Shown: positions 8,976-17,465, counted from the stretch's first letter. The stretch: DNA of 40,218 bases from UBA8518 sp041659585 (GCA_041659585.1 JBAZXY010000003.1:1-40218), one strand, 5' to 3'. Program-made: numbers and translations. Notes: generated by a model from the sequence alone, not told the origin.

Positions 8976-9087
8976 ATAAAGTCTAGTTCTTTACCAAAAA
9001 ATAGAGTCTGTTTTGTTTTTTGTCTTAATGATTTATTAATGAAATAACATTCAATATCATCCTTGGTGATGAAGAGGAGGCGCAGCT

Positions 9088-10413
9088 ATGAAATACACCG
9101 TATGCTTTAAAATTTCGGACACAATCAGTTTATTGGGTGCACACACAGAAACAATTATTAAGGAATTCAAGTCAATTGACGCGGTAAAAGAATGGTCTGC
9201 TCATAATGGCTACGTTCTTGGTGAGCCACATCAATTTGCCCCAACATATGCTATCACGCACAATGATGGGAGTTTTTTGTCAGAAGAAGAGCTAAACAAC
9301 TTGCAGCCTATGGAAAGCGAGGCTCTATATGACCTCAGAGAACGTGAGGCATTGAGTCGTATCAATAATGTATCACCACTGATAGTTGGCTTGTACGACA
9401 GCGTTATAATGCATGAAATGATGAAAGCTGGAAAAACATTTCACGCTGAAAATGTAAAAGTTGACCATGAATTTTTAGCTCGCGCAGTTCCTTCTTCCGA
9501 CCTGGAAGACATGAGGCGGGGAGTGCGCTACATTCCGCATGATGTGACACTTGCTCGCAGAAAAGGAAAGAAGGTTCAGCTTGTTGTAGCGTGTACTGCA
9601 AATTGTTCCTATTGGCAAATGCCCGATGGCACAAAAATTTATCATCAAAATAGAGAAGCTTATTTGTTTATAGGCATGAAAAATAAGCGTGAAATATTTT
9701 ATGATAAGTTTGATAAGAGCATGATTTTATTTGAAGGTGGACCTGGGCCTTGTTCGATATGTGGTAATCCATATACGAATGGAGAAATAGTGGTGCCAGA
9801 ACGTCCTGAATTCAAATTACTCATAAGAGAGGGGAAAGAGGATATGGCTAAACCAAGTGGTGATAAAAAAACCCAGCCTGTTGTAGATTATGTGAAAACA
9901 CCAGAAGAAATAAGAATAACGGGGATGGAGGTATGCCAGCCGGTAGAAAATGAATGGATATTTCGTCCCGGTATTGATTATTATGAATTTCAACAGGATG
10001 CTGATGGAACATTTTGGAAACGTGACAGTCACGGATGGGTTGGAAGAAGTTGGTGGCCAGAAGTAAATATCACAGATGGCAGAAGGCGGTGGAGAGAGGT
10101 GATAACTGAGGGTCTAGGCTATACGCCAATCTGTGGCGAGGTTGCATATGAAAAACCAATGCTTCTGCAACTTATCGAACTCTTTGCAGGCAAAGCCATT
10201 TGCATCACACATATTGACTCTAACCAAAGTCCTTCGAAGGGTATTTGCAAAACTGCTCACGCCGTTTCTCCGGGACAAAGAGAATACTTTGATATCGAGC
10301 TGAAAAACGGCATACGTTTCGGTTTTGTTCCTGACACTGTTGATGCAACTTCTGCGGAAGGTGGTATGGGGTCACACATTAGGGGTCGTCGCAGGTTTGA
10401 ATTGATAGTCTAA
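9088..10413 (+). CDS. Unknown multidomain protein with CxxC site and shared C-terminal domain
   Basis: A 441-residue soluble protein of unknown function. Its last ~78 residues (364-441) clearly resemble the C-terminus of the 139-aa protein encoded at 10743: both show GKxxxITHxDS, GxCKxAxAxxPGQxExF, a FG-(I/F)-(I/V)-P segment and a terminal GRRxxE. Residues 220-226 (GPCSICG) match GPCKICG in the same neighbour, suggesting a shared metal-binding knuckle, although only one CxxC is obvious here. Residues 290-340 are Trp/Tyr-rich (FWKRDSHGWVGRSWWPE), and the N-terminal ~140 residues are unlike anything I know. GAGGAGGCG precedes the start. It is followed by its own terminator. Confidence 0.8.
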   Translation: MKYTVCFKISDTISLLGAHTETIIKEFKSIDAVKEWSAHNGYVLGEPHQFAPTYAITHNDGSFLSEEELNNLQPMESEALYDLREREALSRINNVSPLIVGLYDSVIMHEMMKAGKTFHAENVKVDHEFLARAVPSSDLEDMRRGVRYIPHDVTLARRKGKKVQLVVACTANCSYWQMPDGTKIYHQNREAYLFIGMKNKREIFYDKFDKSMILFEGGPGPCSICGNPYTNGEIVVPERPEFKLLIREGKEDMAKPSGDKKTQPVVDYVKTPEEIRITGMEVCQPVENEWIFRPGIDYYEFQQDADGTFWKRDSHGWVGRSWWPEVNITDGRRRWREVITEGLGYTPICGEVAYEKPMLLQLIELFAGKAICITHIDSNQSPSKGICKTAHAVSPGQREYFDIELKNGIRFGFVPDTVDATSAEGGMGSHIRGRRRFELIV

Positions 10414-10450
10414 GAACTATCGTCAGTAGTTCAATGAAAGACTGATGAAA

Positions 10451-10488
10451 AAAAAGTTCACAGGTATAACACTTGTGGACTTTTTATT
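10451..10488 (+). terminator. Intrinsic terminator after the 441-aa gene
   Basis: AAAAAGTTCACA (10451-10462) pairs with TGTGGACTTTTT (10474-10485), 12 pairs including one T-G, followed by ATTTTT. The 329-base gap to the next gene also holds a promoter and a structured leader, listed separately. Confidence 0.82.
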
Positions 10489-10587
10489 TTTCCAAAGGTT
10501 TATTTTGTAAACGCGGTTCGAACTTCGCCCAGAGTTTAGAAAAAGTTAAAAAAGAGGCTTTTTATAGCTCATTTTGACTGGCTAGGC

Positions 10588-10616
10588 TTGACTTACTCTA
10601 AATTTCGTGCTAAGAT
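10588..10616 (+). promoter_or_regulatory. Promoter for the Cys-rich protein gene
   Basis: TTGACT (10588-10593), 17-base spacer, TAAGAT (10611-10616). The same two hexamers with the same spacing occur before the rhomboid gene. Confidence 0.6.
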
Positions 10617-10643
10617 ATTCCATTGGGTTCATTAAAAAATAAA

Positions 10644-10701
10644 GTACGAACTGGCAGTTGAATAATTGAAATTATTGGATTATTTGGCTGTCAGTTTGTA
10701 C
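10644..10701 (+). promoter_or_regulatory. Structured 5' leader hairpin
   Basis: A 14-pair stem, GTACGAACTGGCAG (10644-10657) with CTGTCAGTTTGTAC (10688-10701), uninterrupted if two G-U pairs are counted. Inside it is a second AATAAT/ATTATT stem. It lies in the predicted 5' UTR, 41 bases before the start codon, and has no T tract, so it is not a terminator. The G-U pairs favour a plus-strand RNA structure. No known riboswitch family was recognised. Confidence 0.55.
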
Positions 10702-10742
10702 AAAAATATATTCAGCAATTAATTCAAAGCGAGGAGGAAAAA

Positions 10743-11162
10743 ATGGAAAAAGAACAGACTATTGGTGGGAAGCAATGTTCGCATCAGTGCGCTTGCCCAT
10801 GCCATGAAGAAGGTATGCATATGATGCATTGCATGCCATGTTGCTTGGGGCCATGTAAGATATGTGGCAAAAACATATCATTTGGAAACATGGCAAATCA
10901 CTTAAAGATTTGCAAAGAAGAAAAGATAAAATCTTTCATCGGTAAGAAAGTTCGGATAACTCATAAGGATTCAATTTTTTATCCTGCAGAAGGTGTCTGT
11001 AAAGATGCATATGCTAATCCTCCTGGCCAGGATGAGAATTTTGAAATGCTCTTGGATAGTGGCTCGTTCTTTGGGATAATTCCCGCTGTCTTTGGCGAAA
11101 ATTTCGTCGAAGGCACCATCCACAGAGCCAGTGGGCGTCGTAAAATAGAGATTGTAGAATAA
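10743..11162 (+). CDS. Cys/His-rich protein with C2HC knuckle and shared C-terminal domain
   Basis: A 139-residue protein. The first ~35 residues are extremely rich in Cys and His (Cys12, 16, 18, 20, 30, 33, 34; His14, 21, 26, 29), typical of a metal-binding tail. Residues 38-57 form a C2HC zinc-knuckle pattern (Cys38, Cys41, His53, Cys57). Residues 64-139 are the same domain found at the end of the 441-aa protein upstream (ITHKDS, GVCKDAYANPPGQ, terminal GRRKIE). The two genes are therefore partial paralogues with different N-terminal parts. GCGAGGAGG gives the start. Function unknown; metal binding is inferred from the residue pattern. Confidence 0.8.
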   Translation: MEKEQTIGGKQCSHQCACPCHEEGMHMMHCMPCCLGPCKICGKNISFGNMANHLKICKEEKIKSFIGKKVRITHKDSIFYPAEGVCKDAYANPPGQDENFEMLLDSGSFFGIIPAVFGENFVEGTIHRASGRRKIEIVE

Positions 11163-11252
11163 TTCTCTTGATAATTTCTGGTTCAACGGTTTTAATGTTA
11201 GTTTGTGAAATAGAATAGAATCTATCAATCTTAGAAAAAAGAGGATACTAGC

Positions 11253-11621
11253 ATGAGCAGAAGCCTTGTTAAGGATGCCAGTCTGAAGGGATTCGACGGA
11301 CCGATTGATGTTTCCACAGATCGTTTGCAGGATTCACTAAAAGGCTCTAATGGTGAGCGGTTAGAGAGTGTTTGCAGAACAATTCCCGGTCATATCAAGC
11401 AATTTCGGCCGATTACCAGCGACGGCTACACTTGGTTCTGGGCATATAGCTTTAGGACCAACTCTGGTGTCGTGGCAGTACTTATTCCGTGGTATCAGGA
11501 CTGGGACAAAAAGGATGGCAGTCAGGCAGACCGTGCAGTGGCGGTGTACACTCAAGGGGCGACAAAAGCAGAAGTAGAAGAAATATTAGAACAGTTTTCT
11601 GCAGCTTGTCTTGATGAATGA
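11253..11621 (+). CDS. Small hypothetical protein
   Basis: A 122-residue soluble protein I do not recognise. It starts at ATG 11253 after AAGAGGATACTAGC. It has a central Trp/Tyr-rich segment (GYTWFWAYSF), an IPWYQDWDKKDGS loop and a helical C-terminus. No signal peptide or membrane helix. No terminator separates it from the Cys-rich gene 90 bases upstream, and the next small gene begins 39 bases downstream, so the three are probably one transcript. Confidence 0.7.
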   Translation: MSRSLVKDASLKGFDGPIDVSTDRLQDSLKGSNGERLESVCRTIPGHIKQFRPITSDGYTWFWAYSFRTNSGVVAVLIPWYQDWDKKDGSQADRAVAVYTQGATKAEVEEILEQFSAACLDE

Positions 11622-11660
11622 GAGATGGAGGTAGAGATTTCATAATAAGGAGGTGTATTA

Positions 11661-11879
11661 ATGCAAAAAATGCGAACAGTGGTACAAGAACGCCATTGCA
11701 ATTGTCAAAATGAATGCAATGGCGGCCCAACCCCAGATCCATTGGATGGCGTGAATGAGGTTGGCGAGCAATGCTTGAAGCAAGGACCAGCTAATGGGGA
11801 TGAGCAGGGAGTGTGTCGCTTTTTGTTCTGGCAGACGGTGCGGGAAGTAGATCCTGCAAAGATAAAGATTATCGGATAA
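11661..11879 (+). CDS. Small Cys-containing hypothetical protein
   Basis: A 72-residue protein with a near-perfect ribosome-binding site (AAGGAGGTGTATTA before the ATG), which is the main support for it. Four or five Cys residues, including HCNCQNEC near residues 12-19, may bind metal. No family recognised. It ends directly at a strong terminator, so it is the last gene of the short operon starting at 10743. Confidence 0.6.
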   Translation: MQKMRTVVQERHCNCQNECNGGPTPDPLDGVNEVGEQCLKQGPANGDEQGVCRFLFWQTVREVDPAKIKIIG

Positions 11880-11887
11880 GTTTTTAG

Positions 11888-11930
11888 AACCCACCACGGA
11901 AAACCTTCCGTCTCGGTGGGTTTTCTGTTT
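11888..11930 (+). terminator. Intrinsic terminator between convergent genes
   Basis: AACCCACC (11888-11895) pairs with GGTGGGTT (11915-11922), with an inner GGAA/TTCC stem, followed by TTCTGTTTTTA. The T tract is on the plus strand only, so it serves the plus-strand operon. Confidence 0.82.
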
Positions 11931-12695
11931 TTATGGAATATTTTTCTTGGCCATCTGCCAGAGAACATCAAATTGCATTTTTTGCAGACTGGCAAATTCC
12001 ACACTTTCCACAATAAAACCGAAGGATTCTTTGCAAGAGCTCAGAAAAGCGACTTTGTTGTCATAAATGATATAACCCATAGAAGGGACATTTTTTTGGA
12101 TGAGATAGCGGCGTGCCACATCTTTTCCATCATCAACAAAAATAGACTTTTTTATTTTCCCAGTGTGATGCCCCCAAATCGTTTGAATGGGAATATTATG
12201 GGTTTTTCTGCGCGCACTGAACCACAGTAGGAAATCTTCTCCAAGGAAATTAAGCATGTCTTCATAGGGCCAATAGAGATAGAGAGTGATATTATCGTGC
12301 CAGAGGATGTCTTTGAGCAATTGCTTCACGCCGTCTTGCCCTTCAAAAAAACGCACCTTGGGTTGGAGGGATTGTGACTTGTCAATTAGGGTTGTGAGAT
12401 TTTTTGCTAGAAAATCCTGTTGGGCATGGAGCTGCTCTGCTTGGTCATCCAGCAGGATGGAAAGTTGACGTGTATCGCCAATTTCAAAAAGAGTAGTGCC
12501 TTCGATAGAGCGCTCAACGACCAGTCCCTTGGTGCGGAGAATTTTGATGTGGTCATAGATACTTGTGCGAGTGACTCTGGTGCGGTGAGCGAGGGTGCGG
12601 GCGGTGGCTGGGCCATTTTCCAAAAGCGCCAAATAGATGGCTTGCGCTGAGGGGGAGATGTTGATGCTGGAGAGGATGGTTTTAATATTTTGCAT
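11931..12695 (-). CDS. TrmB-type transcriptional regulator
   Basis: A 254-residue protein with an N-terminal winged helix-turn-helix of the TrmB group (residues about 10-65: ISPSAQAIYLALLENGPATARTLA-type opening, recognition helix around TRTSIYDHIKIL) and a C-terminal ligand or effector region (about 105-250) with the FEGQDGVKQLL segment typical of such regulators. It probably binds DNA as a dimer. The start lacks a Shine-Dalgarno sequence. A GTCGA-GTG-TCGAC palindrome 16 bases upstream of its start, in the region shared with the divergent gam-like gene, is a likely operator. Target genes and effector are unknown; autoregulation and control of the divergent gene are inferred from position. 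Confidence 0.85.
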   Translation of the reverse strand: MQNIKTILSSINISPSAQAIYLALLENGPATARTLAHRTRVTRTSIYDHIKILRTKGLVVERSIEGTTLFEIGDTRQLSILLDDQAEQLHAQQDFLAKNLTTLIDKSQSLQPKVRFFEGQDGVKQLLKDILWHDNITLYLYWPYEDMLNFLGEDFLLWFSARRKTHNIPIQTIWGHHTGKIKKSIFVDDGKDVARRYLIQKNVPSMGYIIYDNKVAFLSSCKESFGFIVESVEFASLQKMQFDVLWQMAKKNIP

Positions 12696-12710
12696 AGTTT
12701 TTTCTTAGTT

Positions 12711-12723
12711 GTCGAGTGTCGAC
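12711..12723. promoter_or_regulatory. Palindromic operator candidate between divergent genes
   Basis: GTCGA-GTG-TCGAC is a perfect palindrome of 5-bp arms in the 133-base spacer between the TrmB-type regulator and the Gam-like gene. Two similar GCACATAT copies (near 12741 and 12781) lie on the side of the Gam gene. No clear -35/-10 pair was found. Confidence 0.45.
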
Positions 12724-12828
12724 TACATATTAACACAGAAGGCACATATGCGCTATAGTGCAGATAGTACTTTGATATCCGCACATATCGTGTGGGAAAA
12801 TATTCCATCTATCCTGGAGGATAAAAAA

Positions 12829-13365
12829 ATGACAAAAGCCACTACTCGCATCAAAAAGTCTCAAACCGCTGTTCCAGCTTCCATCATTGAAGCAAATGTC
12901 GTATTAGGTCAGTTGGGCAACACCCAAGATGAAATTAACATGATTGAAAAAGAACTGCGGGAGAAAATCGCTGAGGCCAAAGCCATGGCTGAGAAAAAGT
13001 TGCAGCCATTGATAGTCAAGCGAGATGCTCAAATTAATGCTTTGTTTGCTTTCGCCAATCCGCGCAAAGTGCAGTTGACGCAAGAAACCAGGTCGATCAC
13101 TCTCGGTGCCGGTGTTTTCGGCTGGCGCATGACCACTCCGCGAGTGGAAACAAAAAGGAGTGATGAGGAAACTATTGCATTGCTTAAAGGCACGGGCAAC
13201 ACTGAATTTGTTCGAATCATCGAAGAGGTTGATCGCCAAGCATTGCTGGCGAAGCGCCCCAAGATTGAGGGTATTGCTTTTGTGCAGGACGACGAATTTT
13301 TCGTTGTGCCGAAACAAAAGTGCAAAAAGAAAAAAACTTTCACGCACGCGATTGATCGGTGTTAA
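12829..13365 (+). CDS. gam: Mu Gam-like host-nuclease inhibitor / DNA-end-binding protein
   Basis: A 178-residue protein resembling phage Mu Gam and its bacterial relatives (the Gam family is related to Ku and binds double-strand DNA ends, blocking exonucleases). Supporting features: a long charged helical segment at about residues 28-72 (ELREKIAEAKAMAEKKLQP), then the family-typical beta segment ITLGAGVFGWRMTTPRV, and a helical tail with a Lys-rich end (KCKKKK). The start is ATG 12829 after CTGGAGGAT; the open frame extends further upstream but without a ribosome-binding site. No other phage genes are nearby, so this looks like a domesticated chromosomal copy. It is divergent from a TrmB-type regulator that may control it. 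Confidence 0.75.
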   Translation: MTKATTRIKKSQTAVPASIIEANVVLGQLGNTQDEINMIEKELREKIAEAKAMAEKKLQPLIVKRDAQINALFAFANPRKVQLTQETRSITLGAGVFGWRMTTPRVETKRSDEETIALLKGTGNTEFVRIIEEVDRQALLAKRPKIEGIAFVQDDEFFVVPKQKCKKKKTFTHAIDRC

Positions 13366-13432
13366 GATGAGATAAGTTGTTCATCGAAGACTGACAGCAG
13401 AAAATCTGTTCCATATCATCTTGCAGTGACGC

Positions 13433-13469
13433 CGCCCTAGGGAATTCCCTATAGGCGGTTATTTTTTTG
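13433..13469 (+). terminator. Intrinsic terminator after the gam-like gene
   Basis: CCGCC...GGCGG outer stem and TAGGGAATTCCCTA inner palindrome (13433-13459), followed by TTATTTTTTT. The rest of the 289-base gap contains only the possible regulatory site at 13577-13625. Confidence 0.82.
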
Positions 13470-13576
13470 TGTCAAAGAAGTATCTATATTGCATAGTTGT
13501 ATCTTATATTAGCGTTGTCACGAGCCATCTCCCCTAGGCAACTCCTGAAATATGCCTTGAAAAATCAAATAAGCTT

Positions 13577-13625
13577 GATTATCTGAAACAGAGTAGGAGA
13601 TAAAAAGCGGATAATCTGATATAAT
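13577..13625 (+). promoter_or_regulatory. Possible promoter and inverted repeat before the M3 peptidase
   Basis: A consensus -10 TATAAT (13620-13625) lies 29 bases before the start codon. GATTATC (13577-13583) and GATAATC (13610-13616) form an inverted repeat around the expected -35 region. The -35 itself is not recognisable, so an activator could be needed. Confidence 0.35.
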
Positions 13626-13654
13626 TAGAAAAGATAATTGAATAAAATTTATTT

Positions 13655-15346
13655 ATGAAAAATATTAAAGTAGGGAGGAAATATTTTTCTCAGGATTTTG
13701 CGATTACGACCTGGAAAAATTTGCAACTGGAATTAGAAAAACTACTGGCCTATCCTATTGATTCGGCTGAGGAGTTGTTGGAATTTTGGCAGGCGGTCAG
13801 TGAGTTGGACAAGATCGTTGGGGATAAAGAGGCGTGGTTGTATATCAATATGACTCGTTTTGCGGATAAGGAGGAATATGAACAGGCCTTTAATCAATTT
13901 ATGGAAAAAATTGAAGCTCCTAAGCAGAGTTATGCCTTCAAGTTAAAAAAGAAATTTTATGCTAGTCCCTGGCGCACCCAGCTCGCTCCAGAATATGCGC
14001 ATTTGAATAGAATTATCGCTAACGAGATTGAATTGTTTCGGGAGGAAAATATCCCATTATTTGTGAAAGAGCAGGAATTGGCTACGCAATACGGAAAAAT
14101 AGTCTCCAAGATGACAGTCTCATTTCAAGGTGAGGAAAAAACAGTGCAGCAACTCGCTCCGTATCTGGAAGATCCAAATCGTGATTTGCGCGAAGCGGCC
14201 TGGCGCTTGATGTATGGGCGCTATGCGCAAGACCAGACCATCTTGGATAAATTATTCGATGAATTGAAAAGCATTCGAGTGCAAATAGCCAAAAATTCCG
14301 GGTTTGAAAATTATCGTGATTATGCACACCAAGCCAAGGGACGCTTTTCCTATACACCAGAGGATTTGGTGCAATTGCACGCGGTGGTGGCAGAAGTAGT
14401 TGTGCCTTTGGTAGAGGAATTCAATGCTGAGCGCAGGGAAAAGCTAGGATTAGCAGTGCTGCAGCCGTGGGATTTCAATGTGGATATTGATGGGAAATTT
14501 CCGCAACCGTTTGCGACGCATGAAGAATTAGTAGCTAAGGGTGCGCAGGCAATAGGGCGAGTGGATCCACTGTTTGGAGCTGAGATAGAAAAAATGCGAG
14601 CCCATGAATTTATTGATGCTGAGAATCGCAAGGGGAAAGCTTCAGGAGGTTATTGTTATCCGCTCCGCGAAGCAAACTCCTCGTTTATTTTTATGCATGC
14701 CGTGGGCACTCAACGGGATGTGGAAGTGTTTGTGCATGAGGCTGGACATGCTATGCATAACAGATTGTCCAAGGACCAAGCTACTTTTCAATATACTAAT
14801 AATCCCAGTGAAGTGGCAGAGCTGGCTTCGATGAGCATGGAGCTGATTGCCATGGACTACATGGATATTTTTCATGCACCAGCTGTGCTAGGAAATCTTC
14901 GAAAAAAAGAGTTGCGGGACAAAATTAGTTTTCTTCCCTGGGGCGTGGTGGTAGATGCTTTTCAACATTGGCTATATCTACATCCTGAGCACAGTGCAGA
15001 AGAGCGTGGTGTGTATTTTGCCGGTTTGCTGAACCGCTTCAAAGTTGGCGGTGATTGGACTGGCTTGGAGAAAGAGAAGGCTATGCGGTGGATGTTGCAA
15101 TTGCACATCTTTGAGGTACCGTTCTATTATATTGAATATGTGTTAGCGCAACTTGGTGCCATCGCTGTTTATCGCAATTATCGCCATGATCCCAAGAAGG
15201 CTATGGAAAAATATAAAGACTTTTTAGCGCTGGGCTATGCTAAGCCGGTTGCTGAAGTATATGCCACCGCCGGCATCTCGTTTGATTTTTCAAAAGAATA
15301 TGTTATGGAATTAATGGATTTTGTGCGGGGGGAATTAGTGGATTAA
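13655..15346 (+). CDS. M3-family oligoendopeptidase (PepF-like)
   Basis: A 563-residue cytoplasmic zinc metallopeptidase that would cleave short peptides. The M3 signature is HEAGH at 361-365 (zinc ligands His361 and His365, catalytic Glu362), with the third ligand Glu389 in EVAELASMSMEL. The all-helical N-terminal region (1-200) and the C-terminal YYIEYVLAQLGAIAVY segment also match the PepF (M3B) layout and usual length. There is no Shine-Dalgarno before ATG 13655; the GGGAGG at about codon 7 has no start behind it, and the family's N-terminal segment begins just after this Met, so the start is retained. Monocistronic. Confidence 0.9.
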   Translation: MKNIKVGRKYFSQDFAITTWKNLQLELEKLLAYPIDSAEELLEFWQAVSELDKIVGDKEAWLYINMTRFADKEEYEQAFNQFMEKIEAPKQSYAFKLKKKFYASPWRTQLAPEYAHLNRIIANEIELFREENIPLFVKEQELATQYGKIVSKMTVSFQGEEKTVQQLAPYLEDPNRDLREAAWRLMYGRYAQDQTILDKLFDELKSIRVQIAKNSGFENYRDYAHQAKGRFSYTPEDLVQLHAVVAEVVVPLVEEFNAERREKLGLAVLQPWDFNVDIDGKFPQPFATHEELVAKGAQAIGRVDPLFGAEIEKMRAHEFIDAENRKGKASGGYCYPLREANSSFIFMHAVGTQRDVEVFVHEAGHAMHNRLSKDQATFQYTNNPSEVAELASMSMELIAMDYMDIFHAPAVLGNLRKKELRDKISFLPWGVVVDAFQHWLYLHPEHSAEERGVYFAGLLNRFKVGGDWTGLEKEKAMRWMLQLHIFEVPFYYIEYVLAQLGAIAVYRNYRHDPKKAMEKYKDFLALGYAKPVAEVYATAGISFDFSKEYVMELMDFVRGELVD

Positions 15347-15431
15347 GCATGGAAACTGTCTTGAATCTCCTTTATGCATTAATTTAGGTAAATCTTTGAA
15401 GATGGCTTTTACAAATAATTAATGAATTCGC

Positions 15432-15460
15432 TTGACAAGTCCCATATTCTTTGCTATTAT
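15432..15460 (+). promoter_or_regulatory. Strong sigma70-type promoter
   Basis: TTGACA (15432-15437), exactly 17 bases, TATTAT (15455-15460). It would drive the three-gene operon 15590-18233. Confidence 0.7.
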
Positions 15461-15589
15461 AGATTGTTGTTGTTTTTTAACAATTATAGTTTAAGCAAGT
15501 AGTAGAAATCAGCTTTTTTACCAAAGTCATATTAATAAACCTAGTTGTATTAACCTTATTCCAGAACAGAAAAAACGGAGGAAGTATCG

Positions 15590-16672
15590 ATGAAAAAACT
15601 CAAGGTATTCAGTTATTTGACGGTGATGTTATTTGCGTTATCGCTCATCATTACTAGTCCATCGGCCTATGCCAAGGGTGGCGGAGGTGGTGGCGGTAGT
15701 GGAAGAGGCGGTGGTTTCAGTGGAGGTGCAAGAAGCGTCAGTTCCGGTGGAGGCATAAAAAGTAGTGGTTTCAGTGGAGGTGCAAAAAGTAACAGCTCCA
15801 TAACCACCCCTGCGACCGCGCCAAAAAGTCAAAGTGGCTTTAGTGGCGGACCAAAAACCCCGCCAGCGCCAGTTGTCAATGCTCCCGCACCAAAAAGTCT
15901 AAATGGCTTTAGTGGTGGGCCAAAAACCGTTACTGCTGAAAAAGCTGCAAGTGTCGCAGCAACTAAACCAGTGACCCCCACAAGGGACGCTGCGGCTGCA
16001 GCCAAAACTGTCAGTATTTCCAGAGAGCAATCTCAAAAAGCTATGGCTGATTATAAGGCTCAGCAAGCCAAATTCAATCCGCCTCCAAGCAACACGTCTA
16101 TCAGTGCGTCACCCAATGTGCAACAGGCAGTCGTCCGCAATGTGGTTGTAAAGAACTATCATTACGATTCCGGCAGCTATGCCTATCGCACAAATTCATT
16201 TTATGTTGGCCATGGGTGGAATGCTCCAGTGTATGCCCAAGTGTTTTATCCGAACTATGGATTGTGGAATACGATGTCTTTGCTCTATATGATGGATCAT
16301 GTAGAGGATCATCAATATGCCATGATGTATCTTTCTCACCGCAATGATGCTGACATGCTCAAGTGGCGTGAACAAGCTGACCGCGAAGCACAATCCAATG
16401 CTGAATTGAAGGCCAAGCTGGCTACGATGGATGCGCGTGTGAAGGCGATGGAGCAACAAGGCGTCAAGGCTGACCCCAGTTATGTTCCACCTGAGATGGA
16501 GGACATCGCATTAAGCGAAGACATTCTGAAAAACGCTGACTCTAAACCAGTCGCGCCTACTGTTACGCAGGCCCAATCGCCAACACACAAATCCAATTGG
16601 ATTCTTTGGACTTTTTTAAGTCTTGTGGCTGGTGGAGGTTTGTTTTGGCTGCTTTTCAAAAGAAAGTGGTAA
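15590..16672 (+). CDS. Gly-rich secreted protein with C-terminal membrane anchor
   Basis: A 360-residue protein with a clear signal peptide (cleavage probably after AYA, residue 28), then a low-complexity Gly/Ser/Ala/Pro region with four copies of a GFSGG(A/P)(R/K)(S/T) unit (about 46-53, 60-67, 83-90, 106-113; DNA 15713-15930). The folded part (about 180-300) has many aromatic residues (NYHYDSGSYAYRT, YPNYGLWNTMSLLYMMDH) and a coiled stretch (WREQADREAQSNAELKAKLATM). The C-terminus has one membrane helix (about 337-356) followed by KRKW. It is therefore probably exported and anchored, with most of it outside. CGGAGGAAG gives the start. It heads an operon with a possible DUF2491 protein and a PspA-like protein. 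Function unknown. Confidence 0.75.
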   Translation: MKKLKVFSYLTVMLFALSLIITSPSAYAKGGGGGGGSGRGGGFSGGARSVSSGGGIKSSGFSGGAKSNSSITTPATAPKSQSGFSGGPKTPPAPVVNAPAPKSLNGFSGGPKTVTAEKAASVAATKPVTPTRDAAAAAKTVSISREQSQKAMADYKAQQAKFNPPPSNTSISASPNVQQAVVRNVVVKNYHYDSGSYAYRTNSFYVGHGWNAPVYAQVFYPNYGLWNTMSLLYMMDHVEDHQYAMMYLSHRNDADMLKWREQADREAQSNAELKAKLATMDARVKAMEQQGVKADPSYVPPEMEDIALSEDILKNADSKPVAPTVTQAQSPTHKSNWILWTFLSLVAGGGLFWLLFKRKW

Positions 16673-16702
16673 TATCAAATAGCTATATCAAGGAGGTGCA
16701 CA

Positions 16703-17437
16703 TTGAGCAGATGGGACATTACCAAAGCCATTCTTGCACGCACGATTGTGGGCAAGGAAAGTGGCAAAACTGCTTGGCAGATGCTGAGCGAAGAAAAACC
16801 AGTTCGTGCGGATAGTGAATTTCCGTTGAATATGCGCATTTTATCGCGTGTTAACATGGATATCACAAAATATCTGCTGGCTGAAGGAAAGCTGGAAATG
16901 TTTGAGCCTGCCAGCAAAGGCACGATAGTTGAGATTGGAACCATTATGCATAATGATGGCCTGGTCGACTATCTGGCTAGAATTTCCCCCGACAATGCCA
17001 TTGAAAAAGACATCGCAACGCTTCTGTTAGTGGAAACGCAACACGGGCAAGTGCTGTCGACAAAGCTGTTTACGCAGGCGAATGAAATATTTCCTGCATC
17101 TATCGAAAAGTGGGAAGAATGGATTGATGATGAAAAAGGTATCCTCGGGTCGGAAGAGTTGACCAATCCTAATGGGGTTAAATACCTTAGGCTCTGGGGT
17201 GATGGCCTGCGAGTCGAGCCGATGCGCGCTCGCGAGAAGGTTTTGACAGACCAATTTGGTCGTAACATTATCAATAATGATTTGGTCCAGATGATGTTCG
17301 CACGTGAGGTGTGCGACGACGCTGGAAAAAAACTGACTGATGAGTTTGCGCTTGTTTCCGTTGTTAATGAAGAGTGCGTCGAGATTCTCTATGGCGTGCC
17401 CGTCACAATCACTGCCGATAATATCATCGGCGCATAA
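16703..17437 (+). CDS. Hypothetical protein, possibly DUF2491 family
   Basis: A 244-residue soluble protein. It uses a TTG start: AAGGAGGTG is placed five bases before TTG 16703, and no ATG fits that site. The second half (LRLWGDGLRVEPMRAREKV, then MFAREV...DEFALVSVVNEECVEILYGVPV) reminds me of DUF2491 (E. coli YjfK), which is commonly found next to PspA-like genes; this resemblance is from memory and weak in the first half. It lies 30 bases after the secreted protein and 28 bases before the PspA-like coiled-coil gene, which supports a joint membrane-stress or envelope role. Function not established. Confidence 0.6.
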   Translation: MSRWDITKAILARTIVGKESGKTAWQMLSEEKPVRADSEFPLNMRILSRVNMDITKYLLAEGKLEMFEPASKGTIVEIGTIMHNDGLVDYLARISPDNAIEKDIATLLLVETQHGQVLSTKLFTQANEIFPASIEKWEEWIDDEKGILGSEELTNPNGVKYLRLWGDGLRVEPMRAREKVLTDQFGRNIINNDLVQMMFAREVCDDAGKKLTDEFALVSVVNEECVEILYGVPVTITADNIIGA

Positions 17438-17465
17438 CCAAGTCCTACTTGAAAAGGAGAAAAAA

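Noticed and set aside
15713..15930. Regularly spaced GGTTTCAGTGG-like repeats as a CRISPR array
   Set aside because: They are in frame and encode repeated GFSGG units of the secreted protein; unit spacing is irregular and there are no spacers or cas genes.
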